NCBI GenBank assembly: GCA_036505875.1
Contig: DASXSR010000199.1
Span: 1-43,816, forward strand
DNA from: Onstottus_A sp036505875
GTDB lineage: Bacteria > Acidobacteriota > Blastocatellia > UBA7656
DNA length: 43,816 nt
Direction: 5' to 3'
The position numbers and the translations under genes are program-made. Below are positions 16,954 to 25,612 of this stretch, piece after piece. The notes under the pieces were generated by a model. It did no database searches. It was not told where the DNA came from and saw only the letters and a program-made list of their open reading frames with translations. Numbering within the stretch: position 1 is the stretch's first letter; each line of letters starts with the position of its first letter.

Positions 16954-18048
16954 ATGGTGAACGCGACTGAAACAGCCACTTGCGACGAGCTGCTTGGGCG
17001 CCTCGAAGCGCGTGAGAGGCTGACGTTTGAAGAGTGGCAAACGGTCGAGAGCTTCGCTCCGACAGAGGAACTCGGACGGCTGGCTGATGAGCTGAGAAAA
17101 CTGCTTCATCCCGATGATGTTGTGACTTACGTCGTTGATCGCAATGTGAATTACTCAAACGTCTGCGTGTCGGTGTGCAGCTTTTGCGCGTTCTATCGCA
17201 AGCCGGGCTCGCCCGAAGGCTACGTTCACAGCTACGACGAGATCTTCCGCAAGGTTGAAGAGATGATCGAGCTCGGCGGCAGCGGCGTCCTGATGCAGGG
17301 CGGACTTCATCCCGATTTGCCGCTCGATTATTACACCGGCCTGCTGCGCGAGTTGAAGACTCGATACAAAGTTCATCTGCATTGTTTCTCACCGCCCGAG
17401 ATAGATCATCTCGGCAAGATCACAGGTCTCGGCGTCGAAGGAGTCCTTCACAAGCTTCGAGAGGCTGGGCTCGATTCGATACCCGGTGGCGGCGGCGAGA
17501 TTCTGGTGGACGAGATTCGACGCAAACGGCGCACGCACTGCAACACCGAGGAATGGCTGAACGTGATGGACGTCGCGCACACCATGCGGATCCCGACCAC
17601 TGCGACAATGATGTTCGGCATGGGCGAGACTCGCGATCAACGGCTGATGCACTTCGAGCAACTGCGCGAGCTTCAGGAGCGCAATCCGGGATTCGTTTCA
17701 TTCATTCCGTGGACGCTTCAGCCCGACAATACTCCAATTGGCAAACGCTTCCCCGATCGCATTCCAGGCGAGGAATATTTGAGATGGCTGGCGATTGGCC
17801 GACTTTATCTGGACTGCATTCCCAATGTTCAAGTTTCTTGGCTCACGCAAGGTCTCGACGTTGGCCGGCAAGGCTTGCACTACGGCGCGAACGACATGGG
17901 AAGCACGATGATTGAAGAGAACGTGATCACTCCAGCCGGTGCAAGTCATCGCGCGACGGAGGTGATGCTGCGCGAGGCAATCATCGCTGAAGGGTTTAAA
18001 CCTGTTAAACGGCGAGCCGATTACGTCAGGATCGATCAAGCGGCATGA
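16954..18048 (+). CDS. mqnC: cyclic dehypoxanthinyl futalosine synthase (MqnC)
   Basis: Radical SAM enzyme of the futalosine route to menaquinone; it cyclises dehypoxanthine futalosine. 364 residues from the ATG at 16954 (GAGG just upstream). The iron-sulphur ligands are in CVSVCSFC (C71, C75, C78), preceded by NVNYSNV. Further family features are GGLHPDLPLDYY, HCFSPPEI, GLDSIPGGGGEILVDE and SWLTQGLDVGRQGLHYGANDMG. The PGGGGEI and NDMG segments favour MqnC over the related MqnE. Other mqn genes are not in the window. A DUF3828-like gene follows after 24 bases and may be co-transcribed. Confidence 0.93.
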   Translation: MVNATETATCDELLGRLEARERLTFEEWQTVESFAPTEELGRLADELRKLLHPDDVVTYVVDRNVNYSNVCVSVCSFCAFYRKPGSPEGYVHSYDEIFRKVEEMIELGGSGVLMQGGLHPDLPLDYYTGLLRELKTRYKVHLHCFSPPEIDHLGKITGLGVEGVLHKLREAGLDSIPGGGGEILVDEIRRKRRTHCNTEEWLNVMDVAHTMRIPTTATMMFGMGETRDQRLMHFEQLRELQERNPGFVSFIPWTLQPDNTPIGKRFPDRIPGEEYLRWLAIGRLYLDCIPNVQVSWLTQGLDVGRQGLHYGANDMGSTMIEENVITPAGASHRATEVMLREAIIAEGFKPVKRRADYVRIDQAA

Positions 18049-18072
18049 ACGTGCCGCGGGTGGAGGACGCTT

Positions 18073-18579
18073 ATGAAAGGAAGAATTGCGTTATGTCTGC
18101 CCGTATCATGGGTCCTTCTCTTGTCCGCTTCGTATTCGGCTCAAACTTCTGCCGGCGGGAGTCCCGACCCGGCTGCAACCGTGAAGGCGTTTTATGCCTT
18201 TCATTTCCAGCGTAAGTGCGATTTTTCCTTGGTTTCCCTCAGGCTTGAACACAAGTGGCTGGACGAAAGGCTTTACAGCCTACTTGTCGCAGCGCTTAAG
18301 AAACCTGCCAAGCCCGACGAAGTGCCTGACCTCGAGGGCGATCCCTTCACCAACTCGCAGGACCCTCCAAACAGCTTTCAGGTCGGCGATTCAAAGACGG
18401 ACGCGAAGAGCGCGTCTGTAGCAGTCTCCTTTTTTTGGAAAACGAAAGGCAAAATAACTGATCAAACAAAGATTGAAGTAAAGCTTACGAAAACGACGAC
18501 CTCTTGGAAGATTTCAAACATCATCTCGGGCAACACGAAAGACGACGACCTGATACTCTTGCTGAAACGCAGCAGTTGA
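18073..18579 (+). CDS. exported DUF3828-like protein
   Basis: 168 residues from an ATG with GGAGG nine bases upstream. The signal peptide is MKGRIALCLPVSWVLLLSAS. The mature protein reads PAATVKAFYAFHF early and DWEVDI-like strand segments late (TTTSWKISNIISG), the layout of the small DUF3828 family, related to NTF2-like exported domains. The role is unknown. It follows mqnC closely, but an involvement in menaquinone synthesis is unlikely for an exported protein. Confidence 0.7.
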   Translation: MKGRIALCLPVSWVLLLSASYSAQTSAGGSPDPAATVKAFYAFHFQRKCDFSLVSLRLEHKWLDERLYSLLVAALKKPAKPDEVPDLEGDPFTNSQDPPNSFQVGDSKTDAKSASVAVSFFWKTKGKITDQTKIEVKLTKTTTSWKISNIISGNTKDDDLILLLKRSS

Positions 18580-18628
18580 AAAATGCCAATACGATTCGTC
18601 GACGTGGCCGCCACAAGGCTGAAAACCA

Positions 18629-20167
18629 ATGAGCGACGGCAAAGCGGAAATGAAGACAAAAGATGTCACCGGACTCGGCGACATGAGCGCGGACGATTTT
18701 CGCGAATACGGCCACAAAGTTGTCGATTGGATAGCTGATTACCTGGCTAACCCCGAGCGTTTCCCGGTTCTGTCTCGGAATCAGCCGGGACAGGTTAAAG
18801 AAGCGCTGCCCTCCACGCCGCCACGGCGCGGCGAGGCCATGGAAGCGATGCTTGCCGATCTCGATCGCGTAATCGTGCCGGGTGTTACTCATTGGAATCA
18901 TCCGGCGTTCTTCGCTTATTTCGATACTGCGGCGTCCGCGCCGGGGATACTGGGTGAGATGTTCAGCGCCGCTTTCAACGTGAATGCGATGCTGTGGCGC
19001 ACGTCACCTTCTGCAACCGAGCTTGAAGAAGTCACAACCAACTGGCTTAGGCAGATGCTTGGTTTGTCGAATGACTTCGAGGGAGTGATCTACGACACCG
19101 CTTCGATCTCGAGCCTGTGCGCAATTGCAGCCGCGCGGGAGGCTGTTGAGGGCTTGTACGTGCGCGAGCAGGGGCTCGCAGCCTCGAACACTCGATTGCG
19201 CTTGTATTGTTCCGAGCAGGCTCACTCATCTATCGACAAGTCTGCGATCACTTTAGGCATCGGCCACGAAGGTGTCCGCAAAATCGCAACCGATTCTGAG
19301 TTTCGAATGGACGCCCGCTTGCTTGCCGGCGCGATAGAGGAAGATCGCGCAAACGGATGGCGACCGTTTTGTGTTGTTGCGACGGTCGGCACCACTTCGA
19401 CGACCAGCATCGATCCGGTCCCGCAGATCGCCGAGATTTGTCGGCGCGAGAATCTATGGCTTCACGTCGACGCGGCTTATGCCGGATCGGCTGCAGTCGT
19501 TCCCGAAATGAGATGGATTCTCGACGGTTGCGAGCACGCAGATTCGATCGTGATGAACCCGCACAAATGGCTGTTCGTTCCCGTCGACTTGAGCGTGCTC
19601 TTCTGCAAGAGAATGGATGTTCTGCGTCAGGCGTTCAGTCTCGTGCCGGAGTATTTGCGAACCGGGGATCCGGACGAAGTTCATAACTACATGGATTACG
19701 GCCCGCAACTCGGGCGGCGTTTCCGAGCGATCAAGCTCTGGTTTGTAGTGCGGTATTTTGGAGTCGAGGGACTCGCGTCGCGAATCCGCGAGCACATCGC
19801 GATGGCGCGCGAGTTCGCCGAGTGGGTCGATCTGAGTTCTGACTTCGAGCGACTGGCGCCTGTCCCGTTTAGCGTTGTTTGCTTTCGAGCGCATCCGCAC
19901 CCGTACAAAGAACAAGCGGCTCGTTCCCTCAAAGAGAATCCCGAGGCTCCGGATTGGAGTCGCGAAGGTGAGTTTGTTGAGAACAACCTCGAGATACTTA
20001 ACGAGCACTTGATGGAAGAAGTAAACCGCCGAGGCAAGGTGTTCCTGTCGCACACGAAACTGAAAGGCAAGTTCACGCTGCGGCTTGCGATCGGCAACAT
20101 TCGAACGACCCGCGAACACGTCAGGCTGGCGTGGAACGAGTTGAATGATGTCTTGAGGAACGGGTGA
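18629..20167 (+). CDS. pyridoxal phosphate-dependent aromatic amino acid decarboxylase family protein
   Basis: 512 residues, group II decarboxylase fold. The cofactor lysine is K313 in MNPHKWLF, the pyridine-contacting aspartate is D281 in LHVDAAYAG, and AHSSIDKSA carries the ring-stacking histidine H199. The substrate side (THWNHPAFFAYFDTAASAPG, LWRTSPSATELE) is closest to the aromatic L-amino acid decarboxylases that make tyramine, tryptamine or phenylethylamine, rather than to glutamate decarboxylase. The substrate cannot be fixed from sequence. The ATG at 18629 has a poor ribosome site, and later ATGs at codons 8 and 19 are possible. The gene stands alone. Confidence 0.9.
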   Translation: MSDGKAEMKTKDVTGLGDMSADDFREYGHKVVDWIADYLANPERFPVLSRNQPGQVKEALPSTPPRRGEAMEAMLADLDRVIVPGVTHWNHPAFFAYFDTAASAPGILGEMFSAAFNVNAMLWRTSPSATELEEVTTNWLRQMLGLSNDFEGVIYDTASISSLCAIAAAREAVEGLYVREQGLAASNTRLRLYCSEQAHSSIDKSAITLGIGHEGVRKIATDSEFRMDARLLAGAIEEDRANGWRPFCVVATVGTTSTTSIDPVPQIAEICRRENLWLHVDAAYAGSAAVVPEMRWILDGCEHADSIVMNPHKWLFVPVDLSVLFCKRMDVLRQAFSLVPEYLRTGDPDEVHNYMDYGPQLGRRFRAIKLWFVVRYFGVEGLASRIREHIAMAREFAEWVDLSSDFERLAPVPFSVVCFRAHPHPYKEQAARSLKENPEAPDWSREGEFVENNLEILNEHLMEEVNRRGKVFLSHTKLKGKFTLRLAIGNIRTTREHVRLAWNELNDVLRNG

Positions 20168-20221
20168 AAAGCGACACCTTCGAATTGCATTAAACCTATG
20201 CGTAGGATTAGTATTTCGATA

Positions 20222-20235
20222 CATAATTCGTTATG
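20222..20235 (+). promoter_or_regulatory. candidate operator of the toxin-antitoxin pair
   Basis: CATAATTCGTTATG, a perfect inverted repeat (CATAA, TTCG, TTATG) 14 bases before the antitoxin start. Antitoxins of this family repress their own operon by binding such palindromes. Confidence 0.45.
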
Positions 20236-20249
20236 CAACGAGGTGCGCA

Positions 20250-20528
20250 ATGATTAGACAAGTAACGGTTACGGATCTTCAGCGGAACGCAGCGAAGGTC
20301 ATCAGCGAACTCGAGAAGGGTCCGGTAGTGGTGAGCCAGCGCGGCCGTCCTGCTGCCGTAATAATCGACACGAAGACCTTTGAGCGAATCGAACGCGAGC
20401 TGGATGAAGTCGAACGTCAGCGAGTTATCGAGATTGTTCGAGCCGGCATGGCTGACTATAAAGCGGGCCGAGTTCTTTCTCACGCAGAAGTCGTTCGGCG
20501 CGTGCGAAAACGTCGTGCTGCACGATAG
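20250..20528 (+). CDS. Phd/YefM-family antitoxin
   Basis: 92 residues. The N-terminal DNA-binding part has the family pattern VTVTDLQRNAAKVISELEKG and VVVSQRGRPAAVIID. The C-terminal half is a charged helix (ERIERELDEVERQRVIEIV) that would wrap and neutralise the toxin. The toxin gene starts 11 bases after the stop, as expected for a type II operon. A palindrome just upstream fits self-repression by the antitoxin-toxin complex. Confidence 0.88.
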   Translation: MIRQVTVTDLQRNAAKVISELEKGPVVVSQRGRPAAVIIDTKTFERIERELDEVERQRVIEIVRAGMADYKAGRVLSHAEVVRRVRKRRAAR

Positions 20529-20539
20529 GTGAACTGACC

Positions 20540-20842
20540 ATGCCGCGCGTAATCTGGACCGAGAGAGCCTCAGCTCAACCAGCAGACATTGAGTCCGATG
20601 AACTTGAGGACCAGCTAATCGCTCTTGCTGCGGGTCTCAGTCGCTTTCCTGAGCGCGGGAGAAAGATCCCGGAATTGTTTGGCGAGCCCGAATACAAAAT
20701 TCTCCGCGAGGTCATCTTGGCTCGGAAGGCTCGCCTCCTTTACTTATTCATACCTGACAGCAGCGAAGTCCTCATTCTGGGAATCATTCTCAAGGGCGTT
20801 ATCTTTCGAAGCGAGTTGCTTGGTCCTTACTTCAACCCATAG
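20540..20842 (+). CDS. RelE/ParE-superfamily toxin
   Basis: 100 residues with the RelE/ParE plan: a strand VIWTERASAQ, helices with LEDQLIALAAGLSRFPERGRKIPEL, then YKILREVILARKARLLYLFIPDSSEVLILGIILKG. The usual basic residues in the core strands (R around 57, K and R at RKARLLY) are present. RelE types cleave mRNA at the ribosome and ParE types attack gyrase; the sequence does not settle which. It follows the antitoxin by 11 bases. Both genes look intact. Confidence 0.85.
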   Translation: MPRVIWTERASAQPADIESDELEDQLIALAAGLSRFPERGRKIPELFGEPEYKILREVILARKARLLYLFIPDSSEVLILGIILKGVIFRSELLGPYFNP

Positions 20843-20862
20843 CCCCGACGCGTTGCATCCGA

Positions 20863-22026
20863 TCACTTCGTAACGCCGGCAGCACGAAGTTTTTCCAGTT
20901 CGCAAGGACCAATCCCGGTTGCCGCAAGGATCTCATCGGTGTGTTCTCCCAGCCCAGGCGCAGGAGCCGCAACTCGCGGCGGCGTGTCGCTCAGCTTGTA
21001 CGAGAACCCGAGATGCCTATTCAGATCGATTTCGCGCACTAACTCACGGGCGCACGTTTGTGCGTGGTCGAACGCCTCGGAGATTGAAAGCACCGGTTCG
21101 CAGCAACAATCGGCGTCGTTCATCAACTCGACCCATTCATTCCGAGTGCGAGACTTGAAAATCACGCGCACTTCGTCGAACAGATTCTGGCGGGCCTCGC
21201 CCTCATCGAACTGCCGCGAGATCAGATCCTCGCGACCAACCTTGCGGCAGAAGTTAGCCCAAAACTTCGGTTCGAGCGCGCCGAGCGTCATGAACTTCCC
21301 ATCGCTCGTCTCGTAGACGTTATAAAAAGGATAGGCGCCTGACAAGACATACTTGCCGCCAACCGCGATCGTGTTCCCTCCGAAGTGAAGTGCTGCCGGA
21401 ACGGGCAACATCGAGAGCATCACGTCGAACATCGATACGTCGATGTATTGCCCGCGCCCGGTTCGCTCCCGCGCAAGCAACGCCGCCAATATTGCGAGGG
21501 CGGCAATCATACCGCCGGCAAGATCGGCGACTTGAACCCCGGGAATCACTGGCTTGCCGCGCTCATCGGTAGTGAGGCCCAGCACTCCGGATAATGCGAG
21601 ATAATTAAGGTCGTGTCCGCTGCGGTCACGATGCGGGCCGTTCTGACCAAAACCTGTGAGCGAGCAATAGATAATTCGCGGATTGAGGTCAGCCACTGCC
21701 GCATAGTTGATGCTCAGCCGATCGACAACTCCCGGCCGAAACTGCTCCAGCACGCAATCGGCTCTCGAAGCCAGCTTCAGAAAGATGTCCCGACCATCGG
21801 GTTTCTTCAGGTCCAGCGCGATTGATTTCTTGTTGCGATTCACCTGGTTGAAAACGACGCTCTGACCATTAACAACTGGAGGGCTGTGGCGCGTCGGGTC
21901 TCCAATCCGCGGCTCCTCAACTTTGATCACTTCCGCGCCCAGATCAGCCAACATCATCGAGCAATAAGGTCCCGGCAACATTCGGGACAGATCTAGAACT
22001 CGAACGCCTTCAAGAGGGCTTGTCAT
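20863..22026 (-). CDS. CaiB/BaiF CoA-transferase family protein, alpha-methylacyl-CoA racemase-like
   Basis: 387 residues, family III fold. It opens SPLEGVRVLDLSRMLPGPYC and has IKVEEPRIGDPTR, then GFGQNGPHRDRSGHDLNYLALSGVL and QVADLAGGMIAALAILAALL. The GHDLNYLALSGVL and VADLAGG pair matches the histidine and aspartate of alpha-methylacyl-CoA racemase, more than formyl-CoA transferase. It would move or epimerise acyl-CoA thioesters in the cytoplasm. Substrate is uncertain. It is divergent from tgt with 75-160 bases between starts and convergent with the toxin gene. Confidence 0.88.
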   Translation of the reverse strand: MTSPLEGVRVLDLSRMLPGPYCSMMLADLGAEVIKVEEPRIGDPTRHSPPVVNGQSVVFNQVNRNKKSIALDLKKPDGRDIFLKLASRADCVLEQFRPGVVDRLSINYAAVADLNPRIIYCSLTGFGQNGPHRDRSGHDLNYLALSGVLGLTTDERGKPVIPGVQVADLAGGMIAALAILAALLARERTGRGQYIDVSMFDVMLSMLPVPAALHFGGNTIAVGGKYVLSGAYPFYNVYETSDGKFMTLGALEPKFWANFCRKVGREDLISRQFDEGEARQNLFDEVRVIFKSRTRNEWVELMNDADCCCEPVLSISEAFDHAQTCARELVREIDLNRHLGFSYKLSDTPPRVAAPAPGLGEHTDEILAATGIGPCELEKLRAAGVTK

Positions 22027-22121
22027 AGATTCACCGGGTCTAGTTCGTGATCGAACGTTCCAATCCTACGACGGCGGGCGGGACGCCGCAATAGGTTCCG
22101 ATGTCTGAAACCTACTCCGAC

Positions 22122-22150
22122 TTGGCTTGCAAAGTTACGCGCCTTATAAT
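22122..22150 (+). promoter_or_regulatory. promoter of the tgt-yajC-secD-secF cluster
   Basis: TTGGCT (22122-22127, four of six), exactly 17 bases, then a perfect TATAAT (22145-22150). Transcription would begin near 22157. That is downstream of the ATG at 22101, so that ATG cannot be the start of tgt if this promoter is used. Confidence 0.55.
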
Positions 22151-22187
22151 CGATCACGCTATTACCGCCGCTGTTCCGCCAGTTAAT

Positions 22188-23357
22188 GTGGACGATCACT
22201 TCTCATTTGAAAAGCTGATAACCGACTCGTCGACCCGAGCGCGGGTGGGGCGAATCAATACCGCGCACGGCTCGATTGATACGCCTGTGTTCATGCCGGT
22301 GGGCACTCAAGGCACCGTCAAAGCTCTGACCCAGCAAATGCTCGAAGACTCGGGCGCGTCGATTATCCTCGGCAACACTTATCATCTATATCTCAGGCCC
22401 GGTCACGCCACGATCAATCAACTGGGCGGGCTTCATCGGTTCATGTCGTGGGACCGTCCCATCCTGACCGATAGCGGCGGGTTTCAGGTTTTCAGCTTGT
22501 CTTCGCTTCGGAGGCTGAACGAAGAGGGAGTCGAGTTTCAATCTCACGTCGATGGCGCAACGCATTTCCTGTCGCCCGAAAAGTCAATGGACATTCAAGC
22601 TGCGCTTGGTGCGGACATCGTGATGTCTTTCGACGAGTGCACTCCTTTTCCTGCAACTCGGGAAGAAGCGCTCGCGTCGCTGGAGCTTACCGAACGTTGG
22701 GCGAGCAGATCGAAACATCGGCTCGGCGAGCTTCATTCTGATCCAGTCGCTGCACAGGAAGCAGGAATCGCAATTGTCAATCAGAGCCAAGCGTTATTCG
22801 GGATCAATCAAGGCAGCACCTACATGGATCTGCGCGAGCGAAGCTTGGCCGGGCTGGTCGAGATCGGCTTTGACGGCTACGCGATTGGTGGACTATCGGT
22901 CGGCGAAGAGAAGAGCGCTATGTTCGAAGTTGTTTCGCACATTGCTCCCCTGATGCCTGATGACAGGCCGCGCTACCTGATGGGAGTCGGCACGCCTGAA
23001 GACATAATCGAAGCGGTTGCGCTCGGCATTGACATGTTCGATTGTGTGATGCCGACTCGCAACGCGCGCAACGGGCAGTTATTCACCAGCCGCGGCAAAC
23101 TGAACATCAAGAACGCTCGCTATCGAGACGATCCTCAGCCGATCGACGATGTTTGCAAGTGTCAAGTGTGCGCGCGATACTCGCGAGCGTACGTGCGTCA
23201 CTTGTACATGGGCGGGGAGATACTCGGATCGGTTCTGAGCTCGCTGCACAACGTGAGCTTCTACCTTGACATGATGTTGGCCGTCAGGCAATCTATTGAG
23301 CTTGGCACTTTTGACAAGTTTCGTGATTCATTTCTGAGTGGACTAGCGCGCGGATAG
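22188..23357 (+). CDS. tgt: queuine/preQ1 tRNA-guanine transglycosylase
   Basis: Exchanges guanine 34 for preQ1 in tRNAs with GUN anticodons. I choose the GTG at 22188 (389 residues, starting VDDHFSFEKL, close to the family norm). A longer frame from the ATG at 22101 is open but contains a good promoter inside it. Active-site features are present: TPVFMPVGTQGTVK, DSGGFQVFS with the catalytic aspartate, FDECTPFP, GGLSVGE and FDCVMPTRNAR. The zinc site is CKCQVC with H about 28 residues later. It heads the tgt-yajC-secD-secF cluster, a conserved arrangement in many bacteria. Confidence 0.93.
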   Translation: MDDHFSFEKLITDSSTRARVGRINTAHGSIDTPVFMPVGTQGTVKALTQQMLEDSGASIILGNTYHLYLRPGHATINQLGGLHRFMSWDRPILTDSGGFQVFSLSSLRRLNEEGVEFQSHVDGATHFLSPEKSMDIQAALGADIVMSFDECTPFPATREEALASLELTERWASRSKHRLGELHSDPVAAQEAGIAIVNQSQALFGINQGSTYMDLRERSLAGLVEIGFDGYAIGGLSVGEEKSAMFEVVSHIAPLMPDDRPRYLMGVGTPEDIIEAVALGIDMFDCVMPTRNARNGQLFTSRGKLNIKNARYRDDPQPIDDVCKCQVCARYSRAYVRHLYMGGEILGSVLSSLHNVSFYLDMMLAVRQSIELGTFDKFRDSFLSGLARG

Positions 23358-23431
23358 GACTGATCCTCACCCGAGATTCGGACCGCAGCCCCCGCGGGCG
23401 AAACCTCCCATTGCGAGTGCCAACTTAATCA

Positions 23432-23785
23432 ATGAGCATAATCGCGAATGTCTGTTCTTTGGCTTTTCTTCAAGGAAGCCCCGGCGGCGGATTGATCGGC
23501 CTGCTGCCGTTCGTTCTGATCTTTGTGATCTTTTACTTTCTCCTCATACGTCCGCAGCAAAGACGCCAGCGGCAGGCGAAGGAGGAGCGGGACGCGTTGC
23601 TCAAAGCGCTCAAGCCTGGGGACAAGGTCGTCACAACCGGCGGAATCTACGGCACCATCGTCGCCGTCCGCGAAAAGGACGACACGGTGCAGTTGAGGAT
23701 CGCGCAGTCAGTCTCGGTGGAAGCAGAACGAAGCGCAATCGCCCGACTGCAGTCGGCCGAGAAGGAACTCGAAGCGGGCAAATGA
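23432..23785 (+). CDS. yajC: Sec translocon accessory subunit YajC
   Basis: 117 residues with one membrane helix (about 22-40, LLPFVLIFVIFYFLLIRP), followed directly by QQRRQRQAKEERDALLKALK and KPGDKVVTTGGIYGTIVAV, the family signature. It joins SecD and SecF in the inner membrane near SecYEG. It lies 74 bases after tgt and 82 before secD. A copy of a GTTCAGAGTTCAG repeat lies just after its stop. Confidence 0.94.
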   Translation: MSIIANVCSLAFLQGSPGGGLIGLLPFVLIFVIFYFLLIRPQQRRQRQAKEERDALLKALKPGDKVVTTGGIYGTIVAVREKDDTVQLRIAQSVSVEAERSAIARLQSAEKELEAGK

Positions 23786-23787
23786 GT

Positions 23788-23813
23788 GTTCAGAGTTCAG
23801 CCTCTTGGCTGCC
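23788..23813 (+). repeat. GTTCAGAGTTCA repeat family, short copy
   Basis: GTTCAGAGTTCAG followed by CCTCTTGGCTGCC between yajC and secD. It shares the first 12 bases with the copy at 30932 and resembles the one at 35823. Confidence 0.45.
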
Positions 23814-23867
23814 TTTATCGCATGCGGACGAACGCAAGGAAAAGCTTGTACTCTGACTGGAGTAATT

Positions 23868-25526
23868 ATGCAAAGTAAGATTAGAAACCGAGCGATAATT
23901 ATTCTGATCGTAACGTTGGCGGGTTTGGCGATAGTGTTCAAACCGCACCACAAGCTTGGCGTCAAGGACTTCACAAGCTGGTCGCAGATCAAACAGAATC
24001 TTTCGCAGAACATCAACCTCGGTTTGGACCTTCGTGGCGGCAGTCACCTGGTTATGCAAGTCCAAACCGACGAGGTCATACAGAAGATTACGCAGCGCAA
24101 CGCTGAAGAGGCCCGGAACCGGCTGAAGGACAAGAACCTCCCATTCAACGAAGTCAACGGCGATACGCCCGGAAAAGTCGTGGTCAGCGTTCCCGACTCG
24201 ACTAGGAACTCGGATATCGTAAGAGAATTGGAAGACGATTTCGGACGCGACTGGCGAGTGGACGATCGCGGTAACTCGATCATCGGGACAATGGATGACG
24301 CGACCCAAAATCTGTTGCGCGATCGCGCCACCGACCAAGCAAAGGCAATCATCGAGAACCGAGTCAACGCGTTCGGCGTCACCGAGCCCACGATTCAAAG
24401 ACAGGGCGGCGAAGGCACGTATCAGATTGTAATCCAGATGCCGGGTGTCGATGACCCCGAGCGCATCAAGAACACTCTGAATGCGGATTCAAATCTAGAG
24501 CTGAAGCTCGTTGCGAAGGGAACTCAGATTCCTTATACGACCAAAGAAGCCGCCGAAGCCGCCGCGAGATCAACTCCGCCCGGAAACGACCAGTACACGA
24601 GCCAATACGAGGTAGTTTTCTATCGTGAGCGTTCCGATTCGGGCGGCGCCGCGCAGGAAGGCTGGGTGGTGGTTGGCAAGACTCCGGTGATCACCGGGCT
24701 CGATATGCGCGACGCCTCCGCGCGATCTTCGCAGTACGGAGGCGCGGCTTTTGAGATTGATTTCTCTCTTTCGAAAGACGGTGCTGATCGATTCGGCGAC
24801 GCAACCGGCAAACACGTGAACGACCAGTTGGCAATCGTGTTGAACAACGAGGTCAAATCCGCTCCTCGCATAAATAGCCAGATCCATGATCGAGGCCAGA
24901 TCACCGGTAACTTCACGAAGAAGGCGGCCGAAGACCTGGCTCTCGTGCTGAGGTCGGGAGCGCTGCCGGCGAAAGCTGTCTACCTCGAAGAGCGCACGGT
25001 AGGCCCGTCGCTCGGCGCAGATTCAATCAGACAAGGCGTGACTGCTTCGGTCGCCGGAATGCTGGCGGTGGTTTTGTTTATGCTTTTCTACTATCGCGGG
25101 TCGGGCATCAACGCGGTGTTGGCGTTAATTCTGAACCTGATTCTCCTGCTGGCGGCTCTGATTGTGTTCAACGCTACGTTGACGCTGCCGGGAATCGCAG
25201 GCGTGATTCTGACTATCGGCATGGCCGTCGACTCAAACGTGCTGATCTTCGAGCGAATTCGCGACGAGCTGCGCAACGGCAAGGTTGTGGCTTCGGCGGT
25301 GGAAGTCGGGTTCAACAAAGCGTTTCTCACTATTATCGACACGCACGTGACTACGATTGTTTCGGCTGTCTTTTTGTTTGTCTTCGGCACAGGTCCGATT
25401 CGCGGCTTCGCGGTCACCTTGGTCGCTGGTCTCCTGGCGAACGTGTTCACCGCAGTGTTTGTCTCGAGGACGATTTTCATGTGGCATCTTAATCGCACAG
25501 CGCGAGTGGAGACGCTGAGCATATGA
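23868..25526 (+). CDS. secD: protein translocase subunit SecD
   Basis: 552 residues from the ATG at 23868 (GGAG seven bases upstream). It has a membrane helix at about 6-24, a periplasmic domain starting GLDLRGGSHLVMQV, and a C-terminal block of five membrane helices with GMAVDSNVLIFERIRDELR and AFLTIIDTHVTT, both proton-path signatures. SecD and SecF use the proton gradient to pull exported proteins forward on the outer face. The gene is separated from secF by a 86-base spacer containing a long hairpin. Confidence 0.96.
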   Translation: MQSKIRNRAIIILIVTLAGLAIVFKPHHKLGVKDFTSWSQIKQNLSQNINLGLDLRGGSHLVMQVQTDEVIQKITQRNAEEARNRLKDKNLPFNEVNGDTPGKVVVSVPDSTRNSDIVRELEDDFGRDWRVDDRGNSIIGTMDDATQNLLRDRATDQAKAIIENRVNAFGVTEPTIQRQGGEGTYQIVIQMPGVDDPERIKNTLNADSNLELKLVAKGTQIPYTTKEAAEAAARSTPPGNDQYTSQYEVVFYRERSDSGGAAQEGWVVVGKTPVITGLDMRDASARSSQYGGAAFEIDFSLSKDGADRFGDATGKHVNDQLAIVLNNEVKSAPRINSQIHDRGQITGNFTKKAAEDLALVLRSGALPAKAVYLEERTVGPSLGADSIRQGVTASVAGMLAVVLFMLFYYRGSGINAVLALILNLILLLAALIVFNATLTLPGIAGVILTIGMAVDSNVLIFERIRDELRNGKVVASAVEVGFNKAFLTIIDTHVTTIVSAVFLFVFGTGPIRGFAVTLVAGLLANVFTAVFVSRTIFMWHLNRTARVETLSI

Positions 25527-25595
25527 AACGTGATGCGTGAAACGTGATGTGTGACCGGACGAGGTTCACGAATCACGCTTCACGCATCACGTCTC
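25525..25595. repeat. long imperfect palindrome between secD and secF
   Basis: Left arm 25528-25548 and right arm 25572-25592 are reverse complements at 20 of 21 bases (core CGTGATGCGTGAAACGTGAT). Two more pairs continue outward after one mismatch. The spacer of 23 bases can pair further. Each arm is itself made of near-repeats of CGTGATGCGTGA, and a further copy (CACGGATCACGG) runs up to the secF start. In RNA it would form a stem just ahead of secF. Confidence 0.75.
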
Positions 25596-25612
25596 ACGGA
25601 TCACGGATTATC

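Noticed and set aside
25544..25612. N-terminal extension of SecF through the palindrome
   Set aside because: It encodes only the repeat, and the conserved start is the ATG at 25613.
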